From Breznakiella homolactica (GTDB taxonomy: Bacteria > Spirochaetota > Spirochaetia > Treponematales > Breznakiellaceae), in contig NZ_CP067089.2 in assembly GCF_016616095.2 (NCBI RefSeq), forward strand, positions 3,348,001 through 3,412,000: DNA of 64,000 nucleotides, written 5' to 3'. Positions 1-9,673 of this stretch are shown here, piece by piece. Position 1 is the stretch's first letter. The number at the start of each line of letters is the position of its first letter. Under the pieces are notes generated by a model. It was not told the origin of the DNA. It ran no database searches and saw only the letters and a list, made by a program, of their open reading frames with translations. Position numbers and translations under genes: made by a program.

Positions 1-3000
1 AAATTTTCCCGCTGCCAGTTTTGAAATCCGTGTTTCTCCGTTGCTTACCTGGAATACGGTGGTTTCACCGTCGGCTGTACCGGAGGAGTTTTTCCTGACC
101 CGGAAAGTTCCCCGTATATCGGTCGCTTCATTGCCCGGAGAGCTTCCGGGATCAATATTAAAGACCGGTGTGGCTGATTCAATTTTATCGCCGTTTTTGA
201 ATATCCGGAACCGACCGAAGATGTTTGAAGCGAAGGCGTCCACGAAAAAATGTTTCAGCTTAATCGCCATCTGCCAGACCGAGCCTTCTTTCCAGCGGCG
301 CAGGTACGCGTCATCGGTTACAGATCCAAGCAGGAATGTGCCCCGCGGGTTTTTCATGCCCTCGGAAAATGTGAGGTTGTAATCGGGGCCGTCGCCGACT
401 TCCCCCAGCTGTGCGGTAATCGCGGACAGGGTCGGGGTCTGAATATTCTGGGCAATGATTTTGCCGTCACCGATCCTGTATACCTGGGGATGTATTAGCC
501 GCCACTTGGTTCCTGGGGTTGTGGCATTAAAACCTTGCCTGATCTGGCAGGTCGTATAGGGTGCCGTAAGCTGGAGGCATTTTATTCTATATATTTTATC
601 CGTATAGGTGGGTGCGGGAACCTGGGAGATATTAACATTGTGTCCAAGTATATATGTTTTAAAATATTTTTTTGCTGGTGATTTATAATCTTCAAGAAAA
701 TATGAATTAGTGTTTATGGTTCCTCCAGTCCATTCGTTCTTGCCGAAATCATATATCCAGTTTTTGAATTTTTGATTGTATGTTAAACCAATAAATAATC
801 CGCTGGCGGATGTATAATTGGGACACTGCAGACCAAGTTTAAATTCATATATATCATCCGGCAGAACCTCAAAGACATTTGACAAAAAACTTTGTCCCAG
901 TGTTCCGCCCGTTAATTCGAGTACCCTGAGATTAAGTTCCGTATCCAATACCACGACGCCGTCTGTAGTCCACCCTTCTTTCGTACCGTCGATAAATGGA
1001 TTAACTATATTTTTGGCTAAAACATTGAGATTGGCGGTACTTATGGTGTTCGCTTTTATTTTGTCCGCCGCAACTATGGAACCGTTTTCTATCTTTGCGT
1101 TGCTTACCGCGGCATCTTGAATTTGCACGTTGCTGATGGAATTAGCCATTATATCGGTGATCCCAGTCGCCTGGGCCATGGCCGGGCGTGAGCCGGTATA
1201 GTTGCTGCGGTACAGAACCGCGCCGCCTTCACCTTTTGTGACAGTCCGGGCGCGGTAGTAGTAGGTCGTATTTTTCGGCAGGCCCCGGCTCTGTCCTTCT
1301 AAAGGCAGGGATTGTGTCAGCTGTCCTGACGCGCTGTAAAATACGGAATCTTTAGTACCCCTCCATGCGTCCTCATTTTGATGTACGTCATTTGCTTCAA
1401 GTCTTGGCGCGTACCAGGTCGTGCCGTTGTCCCGGTTAATCTGGAACTCCGCGCCGGCAGCGCCGTACCAATCCTGCTGGTCAATGGAAATGGAGACCGT
1501 CCGTCCGGCGGACGCCATAACCATCACCGGCACACCGGGAATCCAGGTTTTGTACTCCGAAGTATCAACCGTACCGCAGTAGGTCCAGTTTTCCGAAAGG
1601 GTATTGGAAACATTGACCGCCTTTACCCGGTAACGGTAGTTGTCCAGGCTTGTCCATGTTCCGGCTCCGGTTTTTTCCGGGTATCCGTCGACATTCCGGT
1701 CGAATTTCCATAGATACTCCTTAGCCGCCGCCGGAGCAAAGCCGTCCTTTTCACCCTGGGAATCAACCCAGGTTTTTCCCTGGTCGGTTGAACGCTGGAT
1801 AATGTAGGCTTTGATATTGTTCCGTTGTTCCTCCATGTAGGGAAACCGGATTGTTATCCGGATATGGCCCCTTTGCGCGTAGGCTTCAACAGTCTGGACA
1901 TCATCGGGGGATAGAATGCCTTCTTCGATACATACCCATTGATTGGATCCCGAATTCCACACGTACAGCCGGGATTGGTATACACCGAGCTGTCCGTCTT
2001 TTTTTCCGATCACTTCCAGGTTCGGGAGGACCATAATATCCGGCGGGATATTGTTGATCCCTTCGTACAGTTCATCCCTGGTTGCTTTATCGGCATCTAC
2101 AAGGGCCGGATATTCCCGGGGAATGTCCGTGAGATTTGACTGGTATTCAGGGATAGGTGAACCATCGTCCGCGTATATTGCTTCATTATAATCCACAAGG
2201 GTTAGTTCATAGCCGCTTTCCGTAGGATTGCAGCCGTTGATAATCATCTTATTTGTTACCCGGTGAAAGTCGCCGTTTTCCAGCAAACCTACAGATACGT
2301 AATTGCCTGTCTGGGGTGCCCGGGGGTCATTTACGGGGACAGGGGTTTCGAATTCAAGAATGTTTTGGTTCTGCCCTGTGGATTTAATCCGTTCCGACCG
2401 TACCCGGCGGCCTTCGGGATTGACGGCAAAGATAACCGCTCCGTATTCATTGTCCTGGGTAAGATCCACCGGCGCATCGATTTCTACTGCGGTAATAAAA
2501 TTGTCCGATTTAATTATCCGCCGGATTTCCCCGGAGCCGATGCCGATTTTTATGGTTTCATCCTGGAGCAGTACCAATGAACCCAGAGGGTAATACGCTC
2601 CTTCCTTTCCCACAGAAACAGCCGCGGTCCGCGGGCGGAGCCGTTCCTTGGCCATCATTCTCCTGGTAAGCCAGAAAACCTGGTCTCTGTTTGTGACATA
2701 GGGCAGTTCTATTTCTGTGTATGTTGAAAGTCCTGTCTGGCCGCCGGGTCGGTCAACCTTACAAGTATCTTGACGGTACCCTTCCCGGGCGTTGACGTAG
2801 GTGACCTGGATACCGGTGGTTTTACGTCCGAAGGTTTTTGAAAATTTAATGTTTCTGCAGTTCTGGGTATTCAGAAGCGCCACCGGATTCGTCCGGTAAT
2901 CGTCAAATACCACTTCGTATTTTCCGAACTGGTTGACCAGGACCGCGTCCGCGGTGGCAAGGATATCCGCAATGATAGCCGACTTCTTGGAGCCTTTAGT

Positions 3001-4437
3001 AATAACGCCATTGCATTCCAGCTTATGCCGCTGGCAGAATTCATAGAATTTCCCGAAGGATTCAAGGTCTATTTCTTCATCTGTATATTTTGATGCCGGA
3101 TGAACTTCCGTTGTGAGCAGTTCCAAGGCTACCGCGGCGGTATTGCTGGTTTCTGATTTTGTAGCTGACCATTCACTGCCGTTCCATATCCTGGCATTCA
3201 TCTGTGCGATCACATTCAGCTGATCCAGGACATCTTCGGTTTTATTGTTGGCGGCAATTTTTATACCTATCCGGCAGCATTTTTCCCGTTTATCATTTTC
3301 CAAAGGCATGACCGGAACTAATTTGTCGCTAACTTTTTCCGGATCGTAACAGGTTGTTTTCAGGGTCTGCCAGTAACAGTTGTCTACAGTATTTGAATCT
3401 GTCTGTTTGGATATGCGCTTTACCCGTATTTTGATGGTCTGTTTTCCCATTACTTCCGCTGGGGTAAACGTTTTTTTCGCGGAAAAACGCATCTGTTTCT
3501 TGTTATTCCGCGAAAGCCTGTTTGGTTTATCGCCGCCAAAATTGAAAGTAAAAGAATTCCATGTTTTACCATCATCCAGTGAATACGCCGGTTCTATCTC
3601 AATATCCGCACTATGCCGTTTGCCTTTGTCATCGTACCGGTGCAACCCACTGGGAAGGAACAGGGTGCATTCAATTTCCATAGGATGTTTTGCGGAGGAA
3701 ACAATTTTTTCTGTTTGTTCTTCATCGGTGTATCTAATTTCCGTATTGATCCGTTCGGTGATAACTTTTTTGTTGAAACAGCTGTTTGAGAAATTATCAC
3801 TTTGCCGTATTTCGATCAGGTTTTTTTCATTGTAATATAGCCCCGGGTCAAAACGGTACGTTCCGTTTTGAGGTTTTGAACCGGACAGCACCGCAATCCT
3901 GTCGGTGCCGATCCGGACCTCCTTAATCGTAAGATCCCTGAATCCGGTTTCCAGAACTGCGTGAAAATACTCATTTTCACCGTCAACTCCGTCGATCTCG
4001 GTATATGGCGGGGTTAGATAATAAGGGGTGAATAAATGTTTTCCCAGTACAAAGGGGAAGGAGTTGCCCGTGGCTAGCTGGTTGGAACAACCCTGGATCT
4101 GAGGCACTGTTTTGGTGTCCTCTTTGTTTCTTGAGTTTATTGATCCAAGGAGGTCATCCATTCTTTTCTTCATTTTATAGCTCTGTATAACGGAAATTCC
4201 CGCTCCTACTACGGCTGCTATGCCGATAATAATAGCCACAGCTGTCATAGCCTCAGGCAGGATCCTGATCAGTACAATGTCATCATCACCAACTTCAGAA
4301 TCCCTGGAAAGGTATTCCCCGTTCCGGATAATCACACAATGGTCCCAGTCAAAAGACAAGTAATCGCCAATCCTTCCGTTAAAATTGACCGTCTCCGCGC
4401 TGCTGTTTAAATTCCTGTAAATATTAACGGTACCCAT
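1..4437 (-). CDS. Phage tail tip attachment protein J (TipJ-like), truncated by window edge
   Basis: The frame is open for 1,479 codons from the ATG at 4437 down to base 1, with no stop, so the gene continues off the left edge. The protein should form the tip/host-recognition fibre of a long flexible tail. Visible features are a short N-terminal region ending in a hydrophobic stretch at about residues 62-83 (AMTAVAIIIGIAAVVGAG), which is typical of TipJ-type proteins, then a large beta-rich body, fibronectin-like segments (a motif YIIQRSTDQGKTW near the middle) and repetitive fibre-like sequence toward the left edge. It starts 14 bases inside the preceding K-like gene, as in tightly packed tail operons. 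Phage lambda J is about 1,130 residues, so this one is already longer. The role is assigned from gene order plus sequence style; receptor specificity cannot be read from the sequence. Confidence 0.85.
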   Translation of the reverse strand, partial: MGTVNIYRNLNSSAETVNFNGRIGDYLSFDWDHCVIIRNGEYLSRDSEVGDDDIVLIRILPEAMTAVAIIIGIAAVVGAGISVIQSYKMKKRMDDLLGSINSRNKEDTKTVPQIQGCSNQLATGNSFPFVLGKHLFTPYYLTPPYTEIDGVDGENEYFHAVLETGFRDLTIKEVRIGTDRIAVLSGSKPQNGTYRFDPGLYYNEKNLIEIRQSDNFSNSCFNKKVITERINTEIRYTDEEQTEKIVSSAKHPMEIECTLFLPSGLHRYDDKGKRHSADIEIEPAYSLDDGKTWNSFTFNFGGDKPNRLSRNNKKQMRFSAKKTFTPAEVMGKQTIKIRVKRISKQTDSNTVDNCYWQTLKTTCYDPEKVSDKLVPVMPLENDKREKCCRIGIKIAANNKTEDVLDQLNVIAQMNARIWNGSEWSATKSETSNTAAVALELLTTEVHPASKYTDEEIDLESFGKFYEFCQRHKLECNGVITKGSKKSAIIADILATADAVLVNQFGKYEVVFDDYRTNPVALLNTQNCRNIKFSKTFGRKTTGIQVTYVNAREGYRQDTCKVDRPGGQTGLSTYTEIELPYVTNRDQVFWLTRRMMAKERLRPRTAAVSVGKEGAYYPLGSLVLLQDETIKIGIGSGEIRRIIKSDNFITAVEIDAPVDLTQDNEYGAVIFAVNPEGRRVRSERIKSTGQNQNILEFETPVPVNDPRAPQTGNYVSVGLLENGDFHRVTNKMIINGCNPTESGYELTLVDYNEAIYADDGSPIPEYQSNLTDIPREYPALVDADKATRDELYEGINNIPPDIMVLPNLEVIGKKDGQLGVYQSRLYVWNSGSNQWVCIEEGILSPDDVQTVEAYAQRGHIRITIRFPYMEEQRNNIKAYIIQRSTDQGKTWVDSQGEKDGFAPAAAKEYLWKFDRNVDGYPEKTGAGTWTSLDNYRYRVKAVNVSNTLSENWTYCGTVDTSEYKTWIPGVPVMVMASAGRTVSISIDQQDWYGAAGAEFQINRDNGTTWYAPRLEANDVHQNEDAWRGTKDSVFYSASGQLTQSLPLEGQSRGLPKNTTYYYRARTVTKGEGGAVLYRSNYTGSRPAMAQATGITDIMANSISNVQIQDAAVSNAKIENGSIVAADKIKANTISTANLNVLAKNIVNPFIDGTKEGWTTDGVVVLDTELNLRVLELTGGTLGQSFLSNVFEVLPDDIYEFKLGLQCPNYTSASGLFIGLTYNQKFKNWIYDFGKNEWTGGTINTNSYFLEDYKSPAKKYFKTYILGHNVNISQVPAPTYTDKIYRIKCLQLTAPYTTCQIRQGFNATTPGTKWRLIHPQVYRIGDGKIIAQNIQTPTLSAITAQLGEVGDGPDYNLTFSEGMKNPRGTFLLGSVTDDAYLRRWKEGSVWQMAIKLKHFFVDAFASNIFGRFRIFKNGDKIESATPVFNIDPGSSPGNEATDIRGTFRVRKNSSGTADGETTVFQVSNGETRISKLAAGKF

Positions 4438-4774
4438 ATATTCCCCTTATTTCTATCGAGCCGATTCTGTTTATCCGTACACCGGAATTAACGGCATGGA
4501 TAAACTCTTTTGTATTGATGCAAATTCCGACATGCAGTCTTTCCTGGTATGCCATTTCGAGGATTGCCCCGGGAAAAACCGTATTGATCAAATTCAGATT
4601 CAAACACGTTATATAATCTTCGCTGCGGGCGGTTTCCTTGTTATAGAGCAGGTCCGGCAGAAAAAATCCGAATCGCCGGGAGACCTCAATCACAATGCCA
4701 TAACAGTCGTACCCCGGATCTCCGCGGCCGTTTTCCTGATAGGGCCGGCCGATTAAATCCGATACGTCAATCAT
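4424..4774 (-). CDS. NlpC/P60-type tail assembly peptidase (gpK-like)
   Basis: This is a 116-residue protein with the NlpC/P60 signature: YDCYG puts the likely nucleophile at Cys24, and LHVGI supplies His81, followed by a second FIHA motif. In lambda-like phages the gpK protein carries this papain-fold domain at the tail tip and is thought to help the tail assemble or cross peptidoglycan. The N-terminal JAMM domain found in lambda gpK is absent, so only the NlpC half is present. The gene overlaps the L-like gene by 4 bases and the J gene by 14 bases, so translation is probably coupled. The family assignment rests on the Cys/His spacing and the position between L and J. Confidence 0.75.
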   Translation of the reverse strand: MIDVSDLIGRPYQENGRGDPGYDCYGIVIEVSRRFGFFLPDLLYNKETARSEDYITCLNLNLINTVFPGAILEMAYQERLHVGICINTKEFIHAVNSGVRINRIGSIEIRGIYGYR

Positions 4775-5226
4775 GCGTTACCCCGGTTGTTGAACTGGTT
4801 GAATACATCCGGAGGGAAAACCATATCCATTTTGTCATCCCCTTCAAGATTCCAGCTGACCACAAACCCGTCGTAATCCACAGAACCATACTGGTGGTAA
4901 TAGGTGTTGATCTCCTGAATAGTACGGTCCTGGAGCTTTATGCCAGTCACGGTTACGCTGATACCTTCGTCGGAGTTTTCTATAAAACTGATGATCCGGT
5001 TGTCTCCGCAGGCAATACTGATTGAACCATTGACCAGCCGTCCATCCTGCCATTTCGGTTCAGTGTAAGAGAACGAAGTAGGGGAATAGTGTTCTCCCTG
5101 ATAATCAATTCCTTCTCTGTCGTTTATGAAGCGTAATGTTCCCGCGTCAGGATGGCTTATTTTTATCAGATACGGCAATGAATACGATCCTTTGGACCTC
5201 AGCAGGGCATCGAAAATATCGCTCAT
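4771..5226 (-). CDS. Minor tail protein, gpL-like
   Basis: The protein is 151 residues if it starts at the ATG at 5226, which sits in an ATGA overlap with the stop of the M-like gene and has GGAGG four bases upstream. An ATG 12 bases earlier is possible but would bury that ribosome site. The sequence is beta-rich and soluble, with motifs such as SHPDAGTLRFINDREGIDY and a polar C-terminus. It lies in the lambda L slot, between M and the K-like peptidase. Lambda gpL is larger (about 230 residues) and carries an iron-sulfur cluster; no matching cysteine set is visible here, so only a minor tail-tip role is claimed. Confidence 0.6.
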   Translation of the reverse strand: MSDIFDALLRSKGSYSLPYLIKISHPDAGTLRFINDREGIDYQGEHYSPTSFSYTEPKWQDGRLVNGSISIACGDNRIISFIENSDEGISVTVTGIKLQDRTIQEINTYYHQYGSVDYDGFVVSWNLEGDDKMDMVFPPDVFNQFNNRGNA

Positions 5227-5570
5227 TGTTCCTCCCATTCCATGGTTACGGTTTTCGGGTTTTGCCCGTCACTGGTGAGCCGGGTAATGGTATACTCTGC
5301 ATAGCCGTGGCTGTTTAGTTTATTGAAATAAAATGTTTCAGTTCCGTATCGCAGATACTTTTCATACCAATCCATAAAGCGGTTGTATTCACACTCAGGA
5401 GTATTGTCGTTTGCCAGATCCAGTTTTACCGAGTAGATTCTCCGGGCTGCTGAGTTTTTTAGGTATCGTTTTATTTTACCGCTTTTCATTTCAACAGTTT
5501 CGACATTGTCAGAAAACTGAAGCGCCGCATCGTATATTTTTTTTGAAACCCCTTCCATCCACTGGATCAT
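5223..5570 (-). CDS. Minor tail protein, gpM-like
   Basis: A 115-residue protein immediately downstream of the tape measure gene, overlapping it by 4 bases (ATGA). Lambda gpM is about 109 residues and occupies the same slot. The sequence is compact, mixed alpha/beta and rich in aromatic residues (MDWYEKYLRYGTETFYF), with no signal peptide or membrane segment, as expected for a distal tail component. The assignment rests mainly on size and gene order; the sequence alone does not identify it. It is translated as part of the same minus-strand operon as its neighbours. Confidence 0.6.
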   Translation of the reverse strand: MIQWMEGVSKKIYDAALQFSDNVETVEMKSGKIKRYLKNSAARRIYSVKLDLANDNTPECEYNRFMDWYEKYLRYGTETFYFNKLNSHGYAEYTITRLTSDGQNPKTVTMEWEEQ

Positions 5571-8248
5571 AAAATTCTCATCCCTCCTGTACTGGTATCC
5601 CGCCGCCGGAATGAATTGTTGTAATTTCCGTTGCCTATATTTTTCTCGACAATGGCATTGATATACAGTTCCATCTGTCCGGCTGACATAGATGGCTCTG
5701 ATTCGACCAGGTTAGCCGCGTTGTTGTGGATCACCACATTCATCCCGCTGCCGTTTGTACCGCCGTTAGCCGCTTCCCACAGGGCTTTCTGCTGTTTGTT
5801 GTTCAGGACCATCTCGCCGGAATTGGCGTTGATTTCAACGTTGTCGCCGCTGTATGACCGGCCGGGGACAATACCTCCCTGGGCAAAGGATGGCTTCTTT
5901 GGTTTGTTTGCCGCGACAATGGCAACCTGGAGAGCCCCGGTTATTCCTGCCAGTATGGCTGCCGGCCAGCCGCCTTGTGCAAACTGTGTGATTACTGCCA
6001 GGGCCGCGTTGGCTGTTGCGGTAAGCAGATTGGCTCCCCACATGAACATATCGAGTTTGTATTTTTCTTCTGCGGCCACCTTGTTGAGTTCTTCGATTTT
6101 CGCCGCCCGCTCTTCGTCGGTAAGGTTCATGGTATCCAGGGCTGCAATCCGTTCCTCCAGTTCATTCTGGATGAGGGTAGTGGCTAAAGTATGGATTGAG
6201 GATAGGATGGAATTCGCTGCGTTGGCATACTCCTGGATCTTCCGGAGTTTTTCTTCATATGCCAGCTGCTCCGCTTCCTGCTCCCGCAGACGGGACTCCT
6301 GATTTATCCGTTCTTTTTCATCCGCCGTGTTCTGTATCAGCGCAAGTTCCTGGGCTGTGAATTGTTCCAGCAATGCCTGCCGCTGCATTTCGTCCGCGGC
6401 AAACTGTTCAAGTATTGCAGCCTTTTCGTCATCGTCCGATGCGTCTGCAAGAAGTGAATTTTTCAGTGCTTCACTCTGTTCCTGGGCACGGGCAAGTTCT
6501 GCCTGGGATTCCCGTATGGAATTAATTTTGGCGGCCAGAGTTTCATCCACCGCATCGAGTTCAAAGTCACGTTCCTTACGGATAGCTTCAATAACGGAAA
6601 CGCTGTATTCTTCCCTGAGTAACTGCTGTTGTTCGTATTGCTTTCTTGCAAGTTCTGTGGAATCCAAATCTGCCTGATTTGTTCCGATTAGAGTTTCCGC
6701 GCCGCCGTAGGCACGTTCTATTTCCGCCCTTGTTTCGGCAGCGAACCGTTCTGCTTCTTCCAGTTTTTTCAGCGCATCAGTTTCCTGCTCAATGCGCTGG
6801 CGCCGGGTTTGGGCTACCTGGTTGTTTTCGGTCACCAGTCCGTTGGATTCCGCAATCAAAGCGATGTAAGCGTTTATGTGGGCGTTCAGAACCGCCTGCC
6901 GGTCGGCTTCTTCGCCTTTTGCGGCCGCCGCAAGCCGGATGCGCTCCAGTTCCTGCTTTAGGGCTTCTTCGTTTTTCTGAATATATGCTGCGGCCTCTTC
7001 ATCCCGTTGCCGTGTCTGATTCGTCTTGGCTGCCGACACATCGTCGGCTTTGCTTTTTTTATTTGCGGCTGCCGCAGTTGCCCGATCCTGGTGCTGTTTC
7101 TGTTCATCCCATGGAGCGGAAGCGGAGTTTCTGTGAAGATCCTGGAGATCGTACTTTGCCTTGAGTTTTTCCGTTGCCTGTTTAACATCCGCCGCAAGAT
7201 TTCCATGGGTCAGCAGAAGCTGTGTAACAAAGGCTGCTTGAAAACCTAGTTCCTCGGCGACACGCCGGTACTGGATATCCAGGAATTCCGCAATTGCGTC
7301 GATGTCCTTCATGTATGAAAAATCACCGTTCAGTACATCGATAAGATTTGCCTGAATGAGGCCAGTTGTTTTTTTCGCTTCATCACTGTAGTCGGCGATC
7401 AGCTCCCCGGGATTTGAAGGACCTTTTTTTGCCAGAGCTTCGAATTCCTTCTGCTTTGCCTGGGCTGTGTTCATTTTTTCTATTATTTCCGTCAACGCCT
7501 GCCGGAAGGGACTCACTACCTGTTCCCAGCCTTCGCCGATATTTTCTTTAAGGGTGGTGACAGCATTGTTGAATCTCGCCATTTCCCCTTCCCGGGTTTG
7601 AGCAAATTCTTTTCCCATGCCATCAAATTTTCCCCGGACCAGATCCGCCGCTTCCCCGGCCTTGAGCTCCTCCGCAGTCAGCTGCCCAAGCTCGGGAACG
7701 ATAGCTTTCAATTCTCCGGCAGTACCGGAGAAGGTAATATTGAGGCCTGCTACGGCGGCATCAAACTCCATGGCTGCTCCGGCGGAAAGATCAATGGCTG
7801 CAGCGAGGATTTTCATTATCTCCGATTCCGACCGGCCGGCTCGGGCAAGGTTTGCCGCCTGGTCGATAATTACCTGGTCGGCTACGACGGAAATCATCTG
7901 AAGTTCATGGGCGTAATTCCTCAGTTTGACCACCGAGGTGTCGTTCAGGTAGGGGTTGTTTTTTGCCGCTGCCGCCAGCCGGTATTCCGCTGCTTCCTGG
8001 ATACCGTAAAGACGGGCATATTCATTCAGCTCGGTAATTATTTTTTTGAGCCCATCAATGGCCATTTTCATGGCTTTACTTTGAAGAATATTAATGGATT
8101 CAATAGAATCCCCGGCTCCGTCGAGCTGCTTCTTTATCTGCTGTGCAAGATTTTTTGCGTCATTTTCAAGTTTTTTGATATCAACCTTCAGCCCTTTGCT
8201 GTTGAGGTTAATGTTGATTTTTATATCGCCGTTGACTGTGTCCGCCAT
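5567..8248 (-). CDS. Phage tail tape measure protein
   Basis: This 893-residue protein sets tail length in siphophages and threads the tail tube. The N-terminal third is helical. A long Ala/Glu/Arg/Gln-rich coiled coil follows, from about residue 380 to 700. Then come hydrophobic helices near 730-790 and the characteristic C-terminal glycine motif FAQGGIVPGRSYSGD followed by SGEMVLNNKQQKALWEAA. Length and domain order fit short tape measure proteins (lambda gpH is 853 residues). It begins 8 bases after the Gp15 gene with a GAGG ribosome site. Being the longest complete gene of the cassette and intact, it argues against simple decay of the tail module. Confidence 0.9.
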   Translation of the reverse strand: MADTVNGDIKININLNSKGLKVDIKKLENDAKNLAQQIKKQLDGAGDSIESINILQSKAMKMAIDGLKKIITELNEYARLYGIQEAAEYRLAAAAKNNPYLNDTSVVKLRNYAHELQMISVVADQVIIDQAANLARAGRSESEIMKILAAAIDLSAGAAMEFDAAVAGLNITFSGTAGELKAIVPELGQLTAEELKAGEAADLVRGKFDGMGKEFAQTREGEMARFNNAVTTLKENIGEGWEQVVSPFRQALTEIIEKMNTAQAKQKEFEALAKKGPSNPGELIADYSDEAKKTTGLIQANLIDVLNGDFSYMKDIDAIAEFLDIQYRRVAEELGFQAAFVTQLLLTHGNLAADVKQATEKLKAKYDLQDLHRNSASAPWDEQKQHQDRATAAAANKKSKADDVSAAKTNQTRQRDEEAAAYIQKNEEALKQELERIRLAAAAKGEEADRQAVLNAHINAYIALIAESNGLVTENNQVAQTRRQRIEQETDALKKLEEAERFAAETRAEIERAYGGAETLIGTNQADLDSTELARKQYEQQQLLREEYSVSVIEAIRKERDFELDAVDETLAAKINSIRESQAELARAQEQSEALKNSLLADASDDDEKAAILEQFAADEMQRQALLEQFTAQELALIQNTADEKERINQESRLREQEAEQLAYEEKLRKIQEYANAANSILSSIHTLATTLIQNELEERIAALDTMNLTDEERAAKIEELNKVAAEEKYKLDMFMWGANLLTATANAALAVITQFAQGGWPAAILAGITGALQVAIVAANKPKKPSFAQGGIVPGRSYSGDNVEINANSGEMVLNNKQQKALWEAANGGTNGSGMNVVIHNNAANLVESEPSMSAGQMELYINAIVEKNIGNGNYNNSFRRRDTSTGGMRIL

Positions 8249-8256
8249 GGTGTACC

Positions 8257-8781
8257 TCAGTTAAAAAGTTCGTCGAATTTCTTTATCGCTTCCGCTTCCG
8301 CCGGTGTGATCTCTTGGGGCAGTTCCCACTGAGTCCGGAGATTGCGGAGCTGCCGGTCCTTTCCGGTATACGTCCTGTATCCGATAACATCGGTGAATTT
8401 GCATTCCGGCAACGCCAGGAACAGAGCCTTGAACTGGTGCCAGTGCAGTTCCGTTCTGAAAAGATCGAAATGGTAAATCTGCATGAAGGCTGCGTAGATC
8501 AGTTCGCTGTCCGTATCGATGTCGTAGATTTTTTCTGAACTGCTCCCTGAAACCCGGGGCAGCTCATTTTTGTTTTGATAAAACGAGATGAGCTCCGCAA
8601 ATCCTTCTTCCCGGTCCGCCGGGGGCACTTCCTCGTAGAGGAAGTCGAAATCCCCGGCGGTGCAGGATTTAGCAGCCATTCGTTCAAAGACGAGCCACCA
8701 GCGGAAGTTCGTCCTGATCTTATAAGCCCTGCCGGCAACGATGACCGAATCCGGCAGGGCGGTTTTGCTTAAATCAAGCAT
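8257..8781 (-). CDS. Bacteriophage Gp15-family tail assembly protein
   Basis: The protein is 174 residues starting at the ATG at 8781 (MLDLSKTALPDSVIVAG). A longer reading extending right would overlap the tail tube gene and looks non-native there. The sequence FRWWLVFERMAAKSC, and the later segment with HWHQFKALFLALPECKFTDVIGYR, match the Gp15 family, which sits between the tail tube and tape measure genes in many phages of Gram-positive hosts and acts in the tail assembly chaperone position (lambda G/T). I could not find an obvious slippery frameshift site for a G/GT-type extension. No strong ribosome site is visible, so it is probably translated by coupling to the tube gene, which ends 11 bases upstream. 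Confidence 0.75.
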   Translation of the reverse strand: MLDLSKTALPDSVIVAGRAYKIRTNFRWWLVFERMAAKSCTAGDFDFLYEEVPPADREEGFAELISFYQNKNELPRVSGSSSEKIYDIDTDSELIYAAFMQIYHFDLFRTELHWHQFKALFLALPECKFTDVIGYRTYTGKDRQLRNLRTQWELPQEITPAEAEAIKKFDELFN

Positions 8782-8792
8782 TGAAGCGATTA

Positions 8793-9275
8793 CTACGCGG
8801 CGGTGAACACCGGTACCCCGGCGGTAACCGCAGCGGTACCCTTCTGGATTGAGCCGTTCAGGATGAGATCGAAGTTGATCACCGAATTGACCGCGTCCAT
8901 ATCGCTGATGGACATGATGCCTTCGCTTTTCCATGCCCGGTATTTATCGGTTTCCCCGGTTACTTCGTCGAACATAAAGACGATCATCACATCAACCTTG
9001 GCGTCGTTGCCGGTGTGGAGGTTGAAGAATTTCTCATAGACAAATTCAAAATCATCCTCACCCTTGTACATGGTCAGGGCCTGGTTGATCTGGGGTGCGT
9101 ACCGCTGGAGTTCCGTGGTAGGAGCCTCATCGGCGATGTAATCGTATTCCTGGGTCTGGGGATTCATGCTGAGGGTGAGTTCGGTGGTTTTCTTGACCCG
9201 CTTCCATGCCGGGGCTTCCCCGGTGCCGGTGTTGATGAAAAGACCGATCCTGTGTTTCTTGACCATTTCTGCCAT
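8793..9275 (-). CDS. Major tail (tube) protein
   Basis: A 160-residue protein that is the first gene of the minus-strand tail operon, preceded by AAGGAG at good spacing from the ATG. The length and beta-rich composition, and motifs such as GTGEAPAWKRVKKTTELTLS and LHTGNDAKVDVMIVFMFDE, fit the tail tube proteins of siphophages that pair with Gp15. Its job would be to polymerise around the tape measure protein to form the tail lumen. Upstream there are no head completion or capsid genes, only about 220 bases of non-coding DNA and divergent small genes, which is unusual for a complete phage. Confidence 0.7.
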   Translation of the reverse strand: MAEMVKKHRIGLFINTGTGEAPAWKRVKKTTELTLSMNPQTQEYDYIADEAPTTELQRYAPQINQALTMYKGEDDFEFVYEKFFNLHTGNDAKVDVMIVFMFDEVTGETDKYRAWKSEGIMSISDMDAVNSVINFDLILNGSIQKGTAAVTAGVPVFTAA

Positions 9276-9499
9276 TGCTGTTGTCTCCTTGTGGGTTAAT
9301 TTTCCGGCTCCGTAATCAGGTATGGCTGCCGCTGACCGGGCGTCCGGAGTTTCCGCGGAGAATATACACCGGGCTGGTTTTTCCCGCTCAAAATTAGGGT
9401 GACCGGAAACTCAATTTTCCAGGGAATTGGAGGTATTTATTAATAGCGATTAAAATATATTATTTTCATTTCTGTCGTATGGTTGTCCCGGAGTACAGA

Positions 9500-9673
9500 A
9501 TGCTGCTTACAGTGTCGGAGACAGTCAAAAGAATTAACAACCCCGGTTTTGATGAACAGCATATCTATTATCTCATCAGGATGGGGCTTATCGAGGCGGT
9601 TAAAATACGATGGGAATGGCGGGTGTATCTGCCAGGAGGAGACGGTAATGCTCAGCCCCGAACTGGAAAATGA
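9500..9673 (+). CDS. Small putative DNA-binding protein (excisionase/MerR-like helix-turn-helix)
   Basis: The protein is 57 residues from the ATG at 9500, which has GGAG six bases upstream; an earlier ATG at 9479 has no ribosome site. The sequence MLLTVSETVKRINNPGFDEQ, then YYLIRMGLIEAVK, follows the pattern of helix-turn-helix proteins of the excisionase/MerR kind, where a winged helix reads DNA. It overlaps the next gene by 26 bases and points away from the tail cassette. Small proteins like this often control prophage excision or expression, but that role is inferred from position only. Confidence 0.5.
   Translation: MLLTVSETVKRINNPGFDEQHIYYLIRMGLIEAVKIRWEWRVYLPGGDGNAQPRTGK

Noticed and set aside
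8782-8934. Longer start for the Gp15 gene
   Set aside because: The extra codons are the tail tube gene read in another frame and have Arg-rich, non-protein-like composition.
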